From CAZYTM01 sp964649725 (GTDB taxonomy: Bacteria; Desulfobacterota; Desulfuromonadia; Geobacterales; Geobacteraceae), in the NCBI GenBank assembly GCA_964649725.1, contig CAZYTM010000006.1, forward strand, positions 62,001-126,000: a stretch of 64,000 nucleotides of DNA, written 5' to 3'. Every line of letters starts with the position of its first letter. Within the stretch, counting starts at the first letter, position 1. The position numbers and the translations under genes were made by a program. The notes beneath the pieces were generated by a model. That model was not told where the DNA came from, searched no databases, and saw nothing but the letters and a program-made list of their open reading frames with translations. Below, in pieces: positions 1 through 9,689 of this stretch.

Positions 1-256
1 GGGCGGCGGCAAAGAGGGTCTCGCCGCGGGTGACGATGCCATCCTGGGGAAGATAGCCGACCGATGCCCCCTTGGCAAAGATCAGCTCGCCGCTGCCATA
101 TTCCACCTGACCGGCGATGATCCGCATCAGGGTAGACTTGCCGGCACCATTCTCGCCGACCAGCCCGACCCGCTCCCCCTTTTTCAGGTGCCAGGAGATA
201 TCGGTGAAAAGTGGGGTGCCGGCGAAGTCTTTATTGAGGTTCAGGAGGTGCAGCAT
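1..256 (-). CDS. ABC-F type ATP-binding protein, N-terminal part (cut by window edge)
   Basis: The minus-strand frame starts at an ATG at 256 and runs off the left edge. It reads MLHLLNLNKDF, then a Walker A motif GENGAGKST about 40 residues in, then a stretch ending GYLPQD typical of the Q-loop region. No membrane segment is visible and the protein begins directly with the nucleotide-binding domain, as in ABC-F proteins (translation factors or resistance proteins with two ATPase domains on one chain), but with only 85 residues visible a transporter ATPase is not excluded. The start lies 12 bases after the hisC stop, so the two genes are probably co-transcribed with hisC first. Confidence 0.8.
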   Translation of the reverse strand, partial: MLHLLNLNKDFAGTPLFTDISWHLKKGERVGLVGENGAGKSTLMRIIAGQVEYGSGELIFAKGASVGYLPQDGIVTRGETLFAAA

Positions 257-268
257 GGGGATCTTTCT

Positions 269-1309
269 TTAACCTATCTCCGCCAGCGCAGCCAGGGTCT
301 GCTCCATCTCGGCCCTGGTGCCGATGCTGATACGCAGACCATGACAGAGGAGCGGGTCGCTGAAATAGCGCACCAGGATACGTCGAGCAAAGAGCCCGTC
401 GTAAACCCTCTTGCCATCACGATCCGGCGGCATGGCAAAGAGATAATTGCCATGGGAAGGGATTACCTGCCAGCCGCGCTGCTGCAACTGATCGCTGAAC
501 CAGTCGCGGGTAGCGCGGATCTTGGCCACGCACTCGCGGAAATAGTCCTGGTCTTCCAGAGCTGCGGTAGCCGCGACCTGGGCGAGTCGGTCAAGATTGT
601 AGTGATCCCTGATCTTGTTCAGGGCCGCAACCACTTCGGGTCGCGCCACTGCCAGGCCGAGACGCATGCCGGCCAGCGAATAGCTCTTGGAAAAGGTCCG
701 GGTCACCACCACGTTATCAAAGCGACGCACCAGCTCGAGCGAGTTCTCGTCGCTGAAATCGGCATACGCCTCGTCCACCACCAGCATCCGCACCCGACCG
801 GCCAGCTCGGCGATGAACGACTGCGGGAAGGAGAAGCCTAAGGGGGCATTCGGGTTAGTGAGGAAAAAGAGCTTCCCGTCGTAGTGATCCGGCAGCCCGG
901 CGATAGTGAAATCTTCATTCAGCCCGAAGGTGCGCACCCGCGCCCCCTGGATCTCCGCCAGAGTGGCATAGTAGGAGTAAGAGGGGTGGACGTAGGCGAT
1001 CTCCTCCCCCTCGCCGGCAAAGGCACGGATCAGGTTGTTGAGCAGCTCGTCAGAACCGTTCGCCATGACTATCCACTCCAGCGGATAGCCATAGAGCGCA
1101 GCAGCGGCCCTACGCGGAGCGACGCTGGCGGCATCGGGGTATTTGCGCAACCCCTCACCCGTCTCGTTCTGGATCGCCTCGATAACCCTTGGTGATGGCG
1201 GATAGGGGTTTTCGTTGGTGTTCAGCTTTATGTAGGCCCCTTCCTCCTCGGGTTGGAAACCAGGGACATAGCCGGTCATCTCGGCGATATTCTTGCGCAG
1301 CGGGATCAT
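269..1309 (-). CDS. hisC: Histidinol-phosphate aminotransferase
   Basis: A 346-residue, cytosolic, PLP-dependent fold-type I aminotransferase. It transfers an amino group from glutamate to imidazole-acetol phosphate in histidine synthesis. The N-terminus LNTNENPY is the substrate-binding signature of HisC. DEAYADF holds the aspartate that pairs with the PLP nitrogen, and TFSKSYSLAG (about residue 209) carries the Schiff-base lysine. RISIGT near the end is the carboxylate-binding arginine region. Length is normal. The ATG follows a clear AGGAGG site. The gene lies between a lipoprotein gene and an ABC-F gene rather than in a his operon. A broad-specificity aromatic aminotransferase is possible but less likely. 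Confidence 0.93.
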   Translation of the reverse strand: MIPLRKNIAEMTGYVPGFQPEEEGAYIKLNTNENPYPPSPRVIEAIQNETGEGLRKYPDAASVAPRRAAAALYGYPLEWIVMANGSDELLNNLIRAFAGEGEEIAYVHPSYSYYATLAEIQGARVRTFGLNEDFTIAGLPDHYDGKLFFLTNPNAPLGFSFPQSFIAELAGRVRMLVVDEAYADFSDENSLELVRRFDNVVVTRTFSKSYSLAGMRLGLAVARPEVVAALNKIRDHYNLDRLAQVAATAALEDQDYFRECVAKIRATRDWFSDQLQQRGWQVIPSHGNYLFAMPPDRDGKRVYDGLFARRILVRYFSDPLLCHGLRISIGTRAEMEQTLAALAEIG

Positions 1310-1355
1310 CTCTTCCTCCTGAAAAGGGGGGATTTGTCAGGGGATACCGATCGTC

Positions 1356-2048
1356 TCAAAACCCCTGGAACGAGTTAAAGGGGAGCACCGTCATCCCCTC
1401 CAGCTTCGGGACCAGCATCGTATCTTCCACCGGCCGGTTCAACTCAGGTTCATCAAAGGTGATGCGGACCGATTCGCCGGCCGCAGTGTTAAGCTCGATA
1501 ACCGCAGGGAAGGCGACGCCGTCATAGACCTGATAATCACGGAACAAGACCTGGTCCCCGTCTTCAGTCACCTTGCGCTGCACCAGCCCCTGGCCGTCAT
1601 AGTAAATCGTTTCGCGGCGCCCGTCGGCCATGGTGAATTCCCTTTTCAGTGCCGGACCTGCCGGAGGTGGCATATCCACGACCCAGTGCAGCAACCCCCA
1701 GCTGCGCAGACCTTCCCGCGCCGGCAGTTCGGCTATACTGCCACTATAGGCGATACTCTTTGCCGGGATAAGACAGGTCAACCGCTCCTTGCTGCTGAAG
1801 AGCTCCAGCAGAGTCATGCCGAAGGGGGAGAGTATGGCCAGATGGAAACGATCCGGACGCTTGAATACTAGGTAACCGCGCCCACCCCGGCTCCCTTCGG
1901 GAGTCTGCATGGCAATGGCAACAGCAGACTGGACCGTCTCCATCACTTTGCCCGGCACCACTCCGATCAACGGTCTGGGGGGGGTGGCACAGCCGGTCAG
2001 AGTGACCAGCAACAGCAATATTAGCAATATCAGCAATTGGCGATACAT
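1356..2048 (-). CDS. LolA/LolB-like outer-membrane lipoprotein
   Basis: About 230 residues. It starts MYRQLL, has a long leucine-rich signal segment and a lipobox LTGC with Cys20, so it should be lipidated. The frame is open 14 codons further upstream, but the signal peptide only makes sense from this ATG. The mature part has alternating hydrophobic strands (GYLVFKRPDRFHLAIL, SPFGMTLLEL) like the LolA/LolB/DUF4292 half-barrel fold that binds lipid or lipoprotein acyl chains. The gene probably shares a transcript with hisC and the GH13 gene upstream. Family placement rests on overall pattern, not a specific motif. Confidence 0.7.
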   Translation of the reverse strand: MYRQLLILLILLLLVTLTGCATPPRPLIGVVPGKVMETVQSAVAIAMQTPEGSRGGRGYLVFKRPDRFHLAILSPFGMTLLELFSSKERLTCLIPAKSIAYSGSIAELPAREGLRSWGLLHWVVDMPPPAGPALKREFTMADGRRETIYYDGQGLVQRKVTEDGDQVLFRDYQVYDGVAFPAVIELNTAAGESVRITFDEPELNRPVEDTMLVPKLEGMTVLPFNSFQGF

Positions 2049-2107
2049 CAAACGAAAGCCCCCTGAAAGAAATGTCTGGCCTGATGCCATGACCGGGAGA
2101 AAGTTAA

Positions 2108-5100
2108 TCAGCGGCGAGGCGAATCATCCGCACCCTTTTGACCGGCCGCATCGCTATTCTTATCCAGTGCGAGCAGTCGCTCTACCTGGAAACCGGCTGC
2201 AACAGCTTGAGCAAGATGTTTTTCCATGGCCGCGCTGATTTTATCGACCACTTTCTCATCACCCTCACCTGCCAGCCAGCCGGTCAATACCAGCCATCTG
2301 AACAGCAGCTCAAAGCGCTCCTGCCTGAACCACTCCACTCCGCCGCTCTTGTGGCATAGCAGCAATGAAACTGCCGCAGGGTCGGCGAAGAGCTTTCGCA
2401 GCTCACCTTTCCCTGTCTCTCCCGCTCCGGTAAGAAAGCCAGGATGCCGCAACATGACTGTCATCAGTGCTTGCACCCCTTTATGGTCGATAAGGAGTGG
2501 CGCCACCTCTTCGCCAGCCTGGGCGGCGTCAAAGAGCTCGGCAATGGTCCGGTCGAGCCCCAGTTCGGTAAACCAGGCCGCGCTGGTGACTGCGACTTCA
2601 CCTGACGGCGCCAGCAGACCAAAATTGTGCAACAGCAGGAATGCCACCGCCAGCAGGCGGTCGCCCGGGGTGCCGAGATCGATCTCCGGGGCAAGAAGTA
2701 GGGCCGGCATGGTATCAAGCAACGCTAACGCTGCGCTGGTCTTCCTGGTCAGCCTGGCAGTATCACCGTTGCAACTGGTATGGCGATTGACCAGGGAATA
2801 GAATCCGAGCAGCAGTTCTTCCCGGGAGGGGGGCTCGGCGACCTCTGCACTGTCCGGCAGAGAGACCACCCCTGCTACGGCCAGCCTGAATGCGCCAAGC
2901 AGGTCGGCATGCCTGATCTGTTTCACCTCGGCATCTATATCTGCCACCGGCCTGCCGCTCAACTGATGACAGAGCTTCCCCCAGGTTCCGTATTCGTCGT
3001 CGAAAATCTCCCGGAAGTCGATGAATACATGCGCCTCATAGGCTGTCAGCTCCATGAACAGCCCTTTTTCGCACAGTTCCCGCCCGGAGCGGAGATAATC
3101 GCGGTCGCTGATCTGGTCCCGGAAGATATAATAGCAACGCGGGTCTGGGTTGAGCCCGAGCGCCTCGCCGAGATTAAGCTGCATTAGCGCCCCATCTCGC
3201 AACATGGCGGTCGATCGGTTGATCCAGCCAGACGTATCGCCGTAGCGGTTGTTGTACAGGACAACACCGCGGGCAGCACCAGCACGGTTGGAATAGGCGA
3301 AGACATTCTCGTCCACCCTGGAGCCGACAAAGAAATCGTAGCAGACGAAGTTTTCCGACCCGGAAAAGATCCAGCGGCGGCGCATCAGGGGGAATATCAG
3401 TCGCTCATGCGCAGTCACCAGGTGCTCGTCTACCGGTTCGTCCCAGTAAGCGCGCCGGTACTCCATGCCATACTTTTCGTGGAACCCCTCAATCTGCCCA
3501 TGGCCGAACATCGGCAGACCAGGCATGGTCACCAGCAGGACGCAGGCACCGAAATATTTCCCCTCCTTGCCGAACTGCTCCACCGCAGTCTTTTCATCCG
3601 GATTGTTCATGAAGTTGACAAAGCGCTGCAGGATTCGATGGTCGTATTCCAGGACATTCTTGATGGTCTGCCGGTACTTGGCATTCTCCTCCAGCTTCAG
3701 CATGTTCATAAAGGCGCTGTTGTAGACCCGGTGCATCCCGAGGGTGCGGACGAAATACCCCTCCATCAGCCAGAAAGCCTCGGCCAAAAGGAGCGTATCC
3801 GGCGCCTCGGCAGCAACCCGGTCGACCACCTGGCGCCAGAACTCCTCGGGGAAGGCGGCATCGAAATCCTCCCTGGTCATGCCATGCTCACCCCTGGAGG
3901 GGATGCCGCTACCACCCGGCTGGGGGAACCAGAGCCGCTGATAGTGCTTCTTGGCCAGGGTCATGGCAGCGTCAAAACGGATCACCGGGAACTGCCTGGC
4001 CACATGGAGAATGGTCTGGATCACCGCTTCGCGAACTTCCGGCAGGAGGTAGTTGAGCTGCGCCGTGTCGTTCCATGGCGTAGAGGTGCCGTCGTTACCA
4101 TGGTAGATATAGCGGGTCCTGCCATTACGGTGGTCGTAATGTTTGAACACTACCGCGGCATCGCGCCGCTCCCAGTAACCATCCTCGATATGGAGGGAGA
4201 TTTCGGGGGAGAAGGAGAGGTCGGCACCGTTAAAACTGTAGGCAGGGTAAGGGGGGTAATCGAGCTGGACAAACCAGTCGGGATGCTCGACCGTCCATTT
4301 GGAGAAGATGCCGGTATGGTTCGGCACCATGTCACTGGCAAGACGGATCCCCCGTTGCCGGCAGCGCTCTTTCAGATTCTGCAGAGCACCTTCGCCACCC
4401 AGATCGTTGGCGATCACATAATCATAGAGGGAATATGCCGATGGGATCGCCTCAGGGTTGCCGCTTAACTGCTTGATCCTGGCCGAGGCAGGGGAGCGCT
4501 CCCAGAGGCCGATCAGCCAGAGTGACGAAAAACCCCAGCGAGCCAGCCGGTCGAGCTCTTCATCGGGGATCTGGTCGAGCCGGTTAATCGGTCGCCGGTA
4601 GGCCCGCGACAGCTGGTCAAGCCAGACATAGACCATCTTGGCCAGCATGACCACATTCGCCATCCAGTCTGCATCAGGGGAAAAGCGTTCGTACTCGGGA
4701 TAGTCGTAGTTGCTCCCGGTACGGTCAGCACTCTTGCCGAATTCCAGCACATGGACGCCACCAGGCTCGACACGCGGGGCAAACATCTGCCCCTCTTCAG
4801 TCAGCACCATGAAGGCATAGGTCATCTCGTCCAGTAGCTCCGGCGGCAGCAGCGCGGTCCAGGAAGCACGGATGAATTCTATCTGCCCGGCCAGAGAGTG
4901 AGGGGATGCCTTGATAGGTGCCCGCAACAGTTCCGGAAGGGTCACGCCGAAAGGTGCCACCGGTTTTTCCATTGTCAGTTGCTGTTCCAGAGCAGCAACC
5001 ATGTCGCGGTAACTGCTCCGTTCAGCCAGTTCTGCGTCATCGAACAAGAGCCGGAAACTCATAATCGCCGGATTTTCACCAGCAAGTGCCAGCAACATCA

Positions 5101-5557
5101 GCTCTGCTACACCGCTCTGCTGCCTCCCATGCCGGCCATCGTCGCCATCGAGCCAGCCAGCCGGGCCGGCACCATCACCGTCAAGCAGCCAGGGGCCTGG
5201 GAAGAGCTCGCCAAACTGCTCCAGAAGTGCACGCAATTGCGGCGACCGGCAGGGGAAACCGGATCCTGACAAGGCACGGACCAGTACCCCGGGATTCTGT
5301 TCGGCCGCATAGGTCGCTATCAGGTGCCGCAACACCTTGAGCAACAGGGCATAGATATTAAGCAGCCCGGCCGGGACATGCTCAGGCTGCGGGATATGAC
5401 GGTTCAACCGCTCTGCCAGCAGGCGATAGAACATCACCCTGGGCCGCTGCTGAAGTTCTGCTGCCGTTTCACCCAGATCGAGCCGATTCCAGATCCTGGC
5501 GGCTATCGGTATGTCATAAAGGAAATATTGCTCTACCTTGGCCTTCTCGCTACCCAC
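2108..5557 (-). CDS. Large GH13 alpha-amylase-family protein
   Basis: About 1149 residues from a GTG at 5557, chosen because AAAGG lies 10 bases upstream; an in-frame GTG at 5575 sits on top of its own putative ribosome site. The central part is a GH13 TIM barrel. DMVPNHTG is conserved region I, IRFDAAM carries the catalytic nucleophile Asp (near residue 524), LLAEAFW the acid/base Glu (near 590) and NNPDE the third Asp (near 652). About 300 residues precede the barrel and about 400 follow it, mostly helical and unrecognised. There is no signal peptide, so it probably acts on cytosolic alpha-glucans such as glycogen or maltodextrins. Substrate is not readable from sequence. Confidence 0.88.
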   Translation of the reverse strand: MGSEKAKVEQYFLYDIPIAARIWNRLDLGETAAELQQRPRVMFYRLLAERLNRHIPQPEHVPAGLLNIYALLLKVLRHLIATYAAEQNPGVLVRALSGSGFPCRSPQLRALLEQFGELFPGPWLLDGDGAGPAGWLDGDDGRHGRQQSGVAELMLLALAGENPAIMSFRLLFDDAELAERSSYRDMVAALEQQLTMEKPVAPFGVTLPELLRAPIKASPHSLAGQIEFIRASWTALLPPELLDEMTYAFMVLTEEGQMFAPRVEPGGVHVLEFGKSADRTGSNYDYPEYERFSPDADWMANVVMLAKMVYVWLDQLSRAYRRPINRLDQIPDEELDRLARWGFSSLWLIGLWERSPASARIKQLSGNPEAIPSAYSLYDYVIANDLGGEGALQNLKERCRQRGIRLASDMVPNHTGIFSKWTVEHPDWFVQLDYPPYPAYSFNGADLSFSPEISLHIEDGYWERRDAAVVFKHYDHRNGRTRYIYHGNDGTSTPWNDTAQLNYLLPEVREAVIQTILHVARQFPVIRFDAAMTLAKKHYQRLWFPQPGGSGIPSRGEHGMTREDFDAAFPEEFWRQVVDRVAAEAPDTLLLAEAFWLMEGYFVRTLGMHRVYNSAFMNMLKLEENAKYRQTIKNVLEYDHRILQRFVNFMNNPDEKTAVEQFGKEGKYFGACVLLVTMPGLPMFGHGQIEGFHEKYGMEYRRAYWDEPVDEHLVTAHERLIFPLMRRRWIFSGSENFVCYDFFVGSRVDENVFAYSNRAGAARGVVLYNNRYGDTSGWINRSTAMLRDGALMQLNLGEALGLNPDPRCYYIFRDQISDRDYLRSGRELCEKGLFMELTAYEAHVFIDFREIFDDEYGTWGKLCHQLSGRPVADIDAEVKQIRHADLLGAFRLAVAGVVSLPDSAEVAEPPSREELLLGFYSLVNRHTSCNGDTARLTRKTSAALALLDTMPALLLAPEIDLGTPGDRLLAVAFLLLHNFGLLAPSGEVAVTSAAWFTELGLDRTIAELFDAAQAGEEVAPLLIDHKGVQALMTVMLRHPGFLTGAGETGKGELRKLFADPAAVSLLLCHKSGGVEWFRQERFELLFRWLVLTGWLAGEGDEKVVDKISAAMEKHLAQAVAAGFQVERLLALDKNSDAAGQKGADDSPRR

Positions 5558-5704
5558 CAGAGCACCACCTTTCACTCCCCTGCCATAGCACTTTCCGCAC
5601 TATCACTCTTGCGCGGTCTGCTGCAGATTATCCTATAAGCATAACCTGTCTATGCCAATACAGCAACTGAATTGCTACTCTCGAGTCTTTCCCTGTTGCA
5701 CAGT

Positions 5705-7597
5705 CTAGAAAAAAAAGTTCCACCCCCAGCTGATTTCGGTCTGGTAACGGTTGTAGCTCCTCTCCCCCGACAATGACATTGCCAGACTGTTATTCCGGGA
5801 GATCCTGACGTTCTGGGTCAGGTTCGCTTTATAGGCGGCGTGTCTCTCCCCAAGGGGGTAGTAAAGTGCCTGAAGCGCAAGATGCAGCTTCCAGCGGTCG
5901 GCAAAGGTCGAAATGATCCCGGCGCTGGCACCGGCACCGGCAGCATATTTATCCTGCAAGCGATCACCTGCAGTGAGATCGATCTCTGCCAACAGATAGG
6001 CCAGACCCGACTTTTCGCTGCCGACCGTGAACCCCCCTCCGGAATTGAACCGATAGAGCAGATGCTCGGCGCCGTCGCCATGAAACTCCTGATCGCCACC
6101 AACCGCTATCTTCCAGGAATAGGGGTGAAAAATCAGATCGCGGGGGGAGAGGGAGACTATATCAACCAGACGAAAACTCTGCAGCTGTAACTGATCCGCA
6201 GCTGTATAGTAGCGGAGAGTCGCTTCACCAAGCTTGATCTGGGCCCCTTCTATGTAGCCGTTATCAGGGTCGGCAAGCCCATGATAAGCCAAACGACCGG
6301 CAACTTCGAGAAAGGGTGAATTGCTGCGGAAGCCGCCGCTCAGCGCGGTTTTGAAGGTCCGGTGCCCCTCTTCCGGTGCGGTCGGCGGTTCGATTGCATA
6401 AAGATCGACGCTTGGACTCCCCAGCCCGCTGCGCAGCTTGAGAATGGCGAGAAACAGCCGCGAAAAATCTTCCTTGGCCAGTTCTCTCCGCCCGTATCGG
6501 TATTGCAGCAGTTCTGTAGCGAGATCCAGCACCTTGATCCGCTCATCGTTTGTAATCTGCATGGCCATTACATCGGTTGCGGCAATCCCCTGCCAGGCGA
6601 TCTGCATGGCCAGGCGCTGCTCTTCGAGCCGCAGCTGGGCGGCAAGGTGGCGTATCTTGGTCCCCTGCGAAGGTCGATATTTACGGCTGGCGACCAGCCC
6701 GTTCTGCTGAACAGCCCGCAGTGTATCGGTTGGGATTACCCAGGGACGGCTCTGGTCGGTAAGCTGTGCCGACGGGCGTGCTGCTTCAAGCAGGAAGAGG
6801 AGATTGTAGGAGCAGTTTTCATCAAAGAAATAGTAATCTGAGGCTATCCCTTGCAGTTCCCAGACATGCAGTGCCAGGCGACGTACTTCCGGCGGTGCAA
6901 GATTGAGACGATACTCCCACATATCCCGATGTTCCAGGTCGTTATACTCCTTCACCTTTTCATAGTAGGGGAGGATGGAATAGTACCCCTGGTAAAGGCC
7001 AAAAATACCTTTCCAGGCATAGATGAAGCCATTTATCTCTGTTGTAACAGCGGAATAGTTGACCGCAAAAGCGAGCAGGTCACTTTTATAGCTACTGTCG
7101 ATCTTCAGGATGGTGTGGCCGAACATCGAGGCCGGACTGTTGATATAGGCTGCCGGAAAGACCAGTTCTGCCGAGGTCGGATTGACATTTGCCAGCGCCT
7201 CATCAAGCTTGCTGCAGACAACTGCCGGCATCCTCGACTCGTCAAATTCCAGTCGCTCTTTCAGCCATTCGTAGCGGGCCGGGTAGCGACAGCGGGGGTG
7301 CTCGTCTGTCAGAGGATTCTCCCGCATGAAACCGGCCAGGGTGGCTGCCAGTTCATGCTGCGGACTTTCCTTGCCATCCGGAGCAAGGAAAAAGCGGCTG
7401 TCGTCTATTTTACTCAGCTTGCCGCCAGCTACCGGTTTATAGTGCAGGAGGATATCCCAGTAGCGCTCTTCGCTCAGCCGCTGTTGCTCGGCTTTTGCTG
7501 TCAATTCGCCGAGATAGCCTGGGGGGGGTGCAGCAGAGGCAGCCATGACAGTAACGATGGCAAAATCGAGCAGAAAAAAAAGGTATACCGCGATTCG
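5705..7597 (-). CDS. DUF4105 (Lnb-type) envelope protein
   Basis: About 630 residues with an N-terminal signal peptide (VRIAVYLFFLLDFAIV, cleaved after AASA). The conserved core includes AYINSPASMFGHTILKID and DENCSYNLLFLLE; its His and Cys belong to the DUF4105 papain-like fold seen in the N-terminal domain of lacto-N-biosidase. The C-terminal third alternates short hydrophobic strands and ends in aromatic WGWNFFF, like an outer-membrane barrel. The GTG at 7597 has AAAGG nearby. An alternative ATG at 7642 overlaps the stop of the DUF3015 gene as TAATG, suggesting coupling. A possible promoter (TTGACA, 18 bases, TATACA) lies between the two starts. Biochemical role unknown. Confidence 0.8.
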   Translation of the reverse strand, partial: RIAVYLFFLLDFAIVTVMAASAAPPPGYLGELTAKAEQQRLSEERYWDILLHYKPVAGGKLSKIDDSRFFLAPDGKESPQHELAATLAGFMRENPLTDEHPRCRYPARYEWLKERLEFDESRMPAVVCSKLDEALANVNPTSAELVFPAAYINSPASMFGHTILKIDSSYKSDLLAFAVNYSAVTTEINGFIYAWKGIFGLYQGYYSILPYYEKVKEYNDLEHRDMWEYRLNLAPPEVRRLALHVWELQGIASDYYFFDENCSYNLLFLLEAARPSAQLTDQSRPWVIPTDTLRAVQQNGLVASRKYRPSQGTKIRHLAAQLRLEEQRLAMQIAWQGIAATDVMAMQITNDERIKVLDLATELLQYRYGRRELAKEDFSRLFLAILKLRSGLGSPSVDLYAIEPPTAPEEGHRTFKTALSGGFRSNSPFLEVAGRLAYHGLADPDNGYIEGAQIKLGEATLRYYTAADQLQLQSFRLVDIVSLSPRDLIFHPYSWKIAVGGDQEFHGDGAEHLLYRFNSGGGFTVGSEKSGLAYLLAEIDLTAGDRLQDKYAAGAGASAGIISTFADRWKLHLALQALYYPLGERHAAYKANLTQNVRISRNNSLAMSLSGERSYNRYQTEISWGWNFFF

Positions 7598-7641
7598 CAC
7601 GCTGTATACCTTTCGTGGTAAAACTATGTCAACCCTGACCA

Positions 7642-8112
7642 TTAGTTGCTGGCGGCAACCGTAACGGCAGAATCGACTACGTCAGCTAATACTACCTGCT
7701 CGGAGGGGAAGATCACCTGAAAATTCTGCTGCATTTTCTGGTAAAAGTGCCCCCGGTTTTCCGCCGGGATATTGAGAAGTTCAGCGAAAGTCTCCAGAGA
7801 CTCGCCGCGTCCCATCGCCATATCCTTGGCAAGATTGTCCATATTGGCACGGACAAAGTGGTTGAGCCGCTCGTTCTGGACTGCCTGGGTCGGGGATTGG
7901 CATTCCATTGTGCCTGATGTAATGCCAAAAGTCTGAGTCCCTAAAAAGCCATTTGTAGTAGCCTGCAGAGCCTGAGACAATATTGAACCGTCTGCCCTGT
8001 TTTTCCAGAGAACCGTGCCGAGGCCGCAACCGGTGTTCTGTTTCGCCGATGCTGCCAGTGCAGCGCTGCTGCAGAGCAAGGTCAAGAGTACTGCCATTAT
8101 CACCCTTCTCAT
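7642..8112 (-). CDS. DUF3015 secreted protein
   Basis: 156 residues with a clear signal peptide (MRRVIMAVLLTLLCSSAALA). The mature part carries the GCGLGTVLWKN and GTQTFGITSGTMEC stretches typical of DUF3015, with Cys residues that may form disulfides. It lies directly upstream of the DUF4105 gene, an arrangement that suggests a shared envelope function. The ribosome site AAAGGAGG is strong. Function unknown. Confidence 0.85.
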   Translation of the reverse strand: MRRVIMAVLLTLLCSSAALAASAKQNTGCGLGTVLWKNRADGSILSQALQATTNGFLGTQTFGITSGTMECQSPTQAVQNERLNHFVRANMDNLAKDMAMGRGESLETFAELLNIPAENRGHFYQKMQQNFQVIFPSEQVVLADVVDSAVTVAASN

Positions 8113-8198
8113 GAAATCCTCCTTTCTTTAACATTCTTACATGAAGTTAAACTCTACCCATGGGTCTTGTCAACCAAATATTACTGAGATGATACGAA

Positions 8199-8233
8199 TA
8201 AAGGCGGCCGGTTGTTGCCGGGCCGCCTTTATT
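8199..8233. terminator. Bidirectional intrinsic terminator
   Basis: A GC-rich hairpin, AAAGGCGGCC paired with GGCCGCCTTT around a short loop, has A-runs on one side and T-runs on the other. It lies between the end of rplI and the start of the DUF3015 gene and probably ends the ribosomal-protein operon. Confidence 0.8.
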
Positions 8234-8262
8234 CGCAAGCGATTCAAGCTCTGGAGAGGTTA

Positions 8263-8706
8263 CTATGCCTTGCTCACCACGATCTTGAGGGTGGCGGTAA
8301 CCTCCGGGTGAAGCTTGACAGTGGCAGTAAATTCGCCGGTATGTTTGATAGGTTCCGGCAGAATGATCTTCTTCCGCTCCAGTTCGACACCCTGGGCTTT
8401 AAGCAGTTCGGCCAGCTCCATATTAGTCACCGCACCGAAAAGTTTCCCCTCTTCGCCAGCCTGATGGGTTATGGCCAATGTCAAACCTTCGATACGTGCT
8501 GCCAGCTGTTTGACCTGCTCCAGCAGTTTGTTCTTCTTGTACTCCATCTGCCGTTTGGCATGATCAAGGGCCTTGGCGTTCTTCATGGTCGCCTCGATAG
8601 CCAGCCCACGCGGCAGCAGAAAGTTGCGGGCATAACCGGGAGCCACCTTGACGATGTCACCGATGTTACCGAGGGATTCGATGTTTTCTTTCAGAATTAC
8701 CTTCAT
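8263..8706 (-). CDS. rplI: Ribosomal protein L9
   Basis: 147 residues, the normal length. The N-terminal half has the L9 signature MKVILKENIESLGNIGDIV followed by GYARNFLLPRGLA. A long central helix (AKRQMEYKKNKLLEQVKQL) joins the C-terminal rRNA-binding domain. It is the last gene of rpsF-rpsR-DUF2232-rplI. An AGGAGGAAG ribosome site precedes the ATG, and a strong hairpin terminator follows. Confidence 0.97.
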   Translation of the reverse strand: MKVILKENIESLGNIGDIVKVAPGYARNFLLPRGLAIEATMKNAKALDHAKRQMEYKKNKLLEQVKQLAARIEGLTLAITHQAGEEGKLFGAVTNMELAELLKAQGVELERKKIILPEPIKHTGEFTATVKLHPEVTATLKIVVSKA

Positions 8707-8729
8707 TTTCTCTTCCTCCTAGCCTGAAT

Positions 8730-9674
8730 TTACAGGTTTTCCTGTTTTTTTGGGGTACGGAAATCCCCCCAGAGATCAAAGATACCAAGCAGCGCCACCA
8801 CTACCAGCAGATAGGGCTGCAGCATAATAATCAGATAAAAGAGTCCGCGCATCAACGTTGAGACATTTAACCGCTTGAAAAAGTGGCCGATCACCGCCAG
8901 CCCCTGCACGAAATAGATGCAGAGTGTAACGACCAGCAAGTTCAGGGCCGCAGCTTTAATCTCCGCGTTCTCGACAAGGAGCGTAAAGCCGGCCACGATA
9001 AGAACCCAGACCAACTGCTCAGGGTTGCGAAACTGATTGAAATCACCCAGCAACAGGGGGTTCGGCAACCTGCTGCAGAACCTGGCCAACAAGGCAACAT
9101 TAAGTGAGGCGATAAAACCGAGGCTGAGCAACAGCAGCGCCGGATATATTCTGCCGATCAGTACGCCGGCCTGTTGCAGCCCATCCTGGAGGTTCTTCAG
9201 ATCATCACCGCTGATGCCGCTTTTCTGATAGAGCTGGGCGGTATGGGTGATACTGGCGTTAACCCCCTTCAGTACCTGGCTGTGCAGATCAACCCCTTGC
9301 GACAGACTGTAGAGTGCTGCCAGCAGCAGAATTATGCCGAAATTCAAAGCTACCGTGTACGTTATGGCCTGCACTGTCGCTTTGCCGCGCAGTAACAGAT
9401 TGGGTATGGCCAAAGCCATGAACCCGCATTGCAACAGGAACAGAACCGTAGTTGCAGCTTCGGTAAGGAGCGCCAGCACCACCGTGCTGATAAGGATGAT
9501 CAGCACTCCTACGATTCTACCGCTCTTTACGGTATAGAACATGGCCGGCAGCGGTGCGATCAAGCCAGGTGCCATGCCGATCAGCGGCAGGGCGATATAG
9601 GCAAGGAAGAGCGTCAGCGTTAAAATACTCCCCTTGATGCAGTCCAACTGCGGCCCTGTCATAGGATTTTTCAT
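8730..9674 (-). CDS. DUF2232 membrane protein (YybS-like)
   Basis: About 314 residues with 7-8 hydrophobic segments (ILTLTLFLAYIALPLIG, LIILISTVVLALL, FGIILLLAALYSL, LLLLSLGFIASLNVALLARF and others). It matches DUF2232/YybS proteins, which often sit between S18 and L9 genes in Geobacter-type and Gram-positive genomes. Start is uncertain: TTG, GTG and ATG occur within four codons, and the ATG at 9674 is used here. Role unknown. Confidence 0.8.
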   Translation of the reverse strand: MKNPMTGPQLDCIKGSILTLTLFLAYIALPLIGMAPGLIAPLPAMFYTVKSGRIVGVLIILISTVVLALLTEAATTVLFLLQCGFMALAIPNLLLRGKATVQAITYTVALNFGIILLLAALYSLSQGVDLHSQVLKGVNASITHTAQLYQKSGISGDDLKNLQDGLQQAGVLIGRIYPALLLLSLGFIASLNVALLARFCSRLPNPLLLGDFNQFRNPEQLVWVLIVAGFTLLVENAEIKAAALNLLVVTLCIYFVQGLAVIGHFFKRLNVSTLMRGLFYLIIMLQPYLLVVVALLGIFDLWGDFRTPKKQENL

Positions 9675-9689
9675 CAGCACCAATACCTG

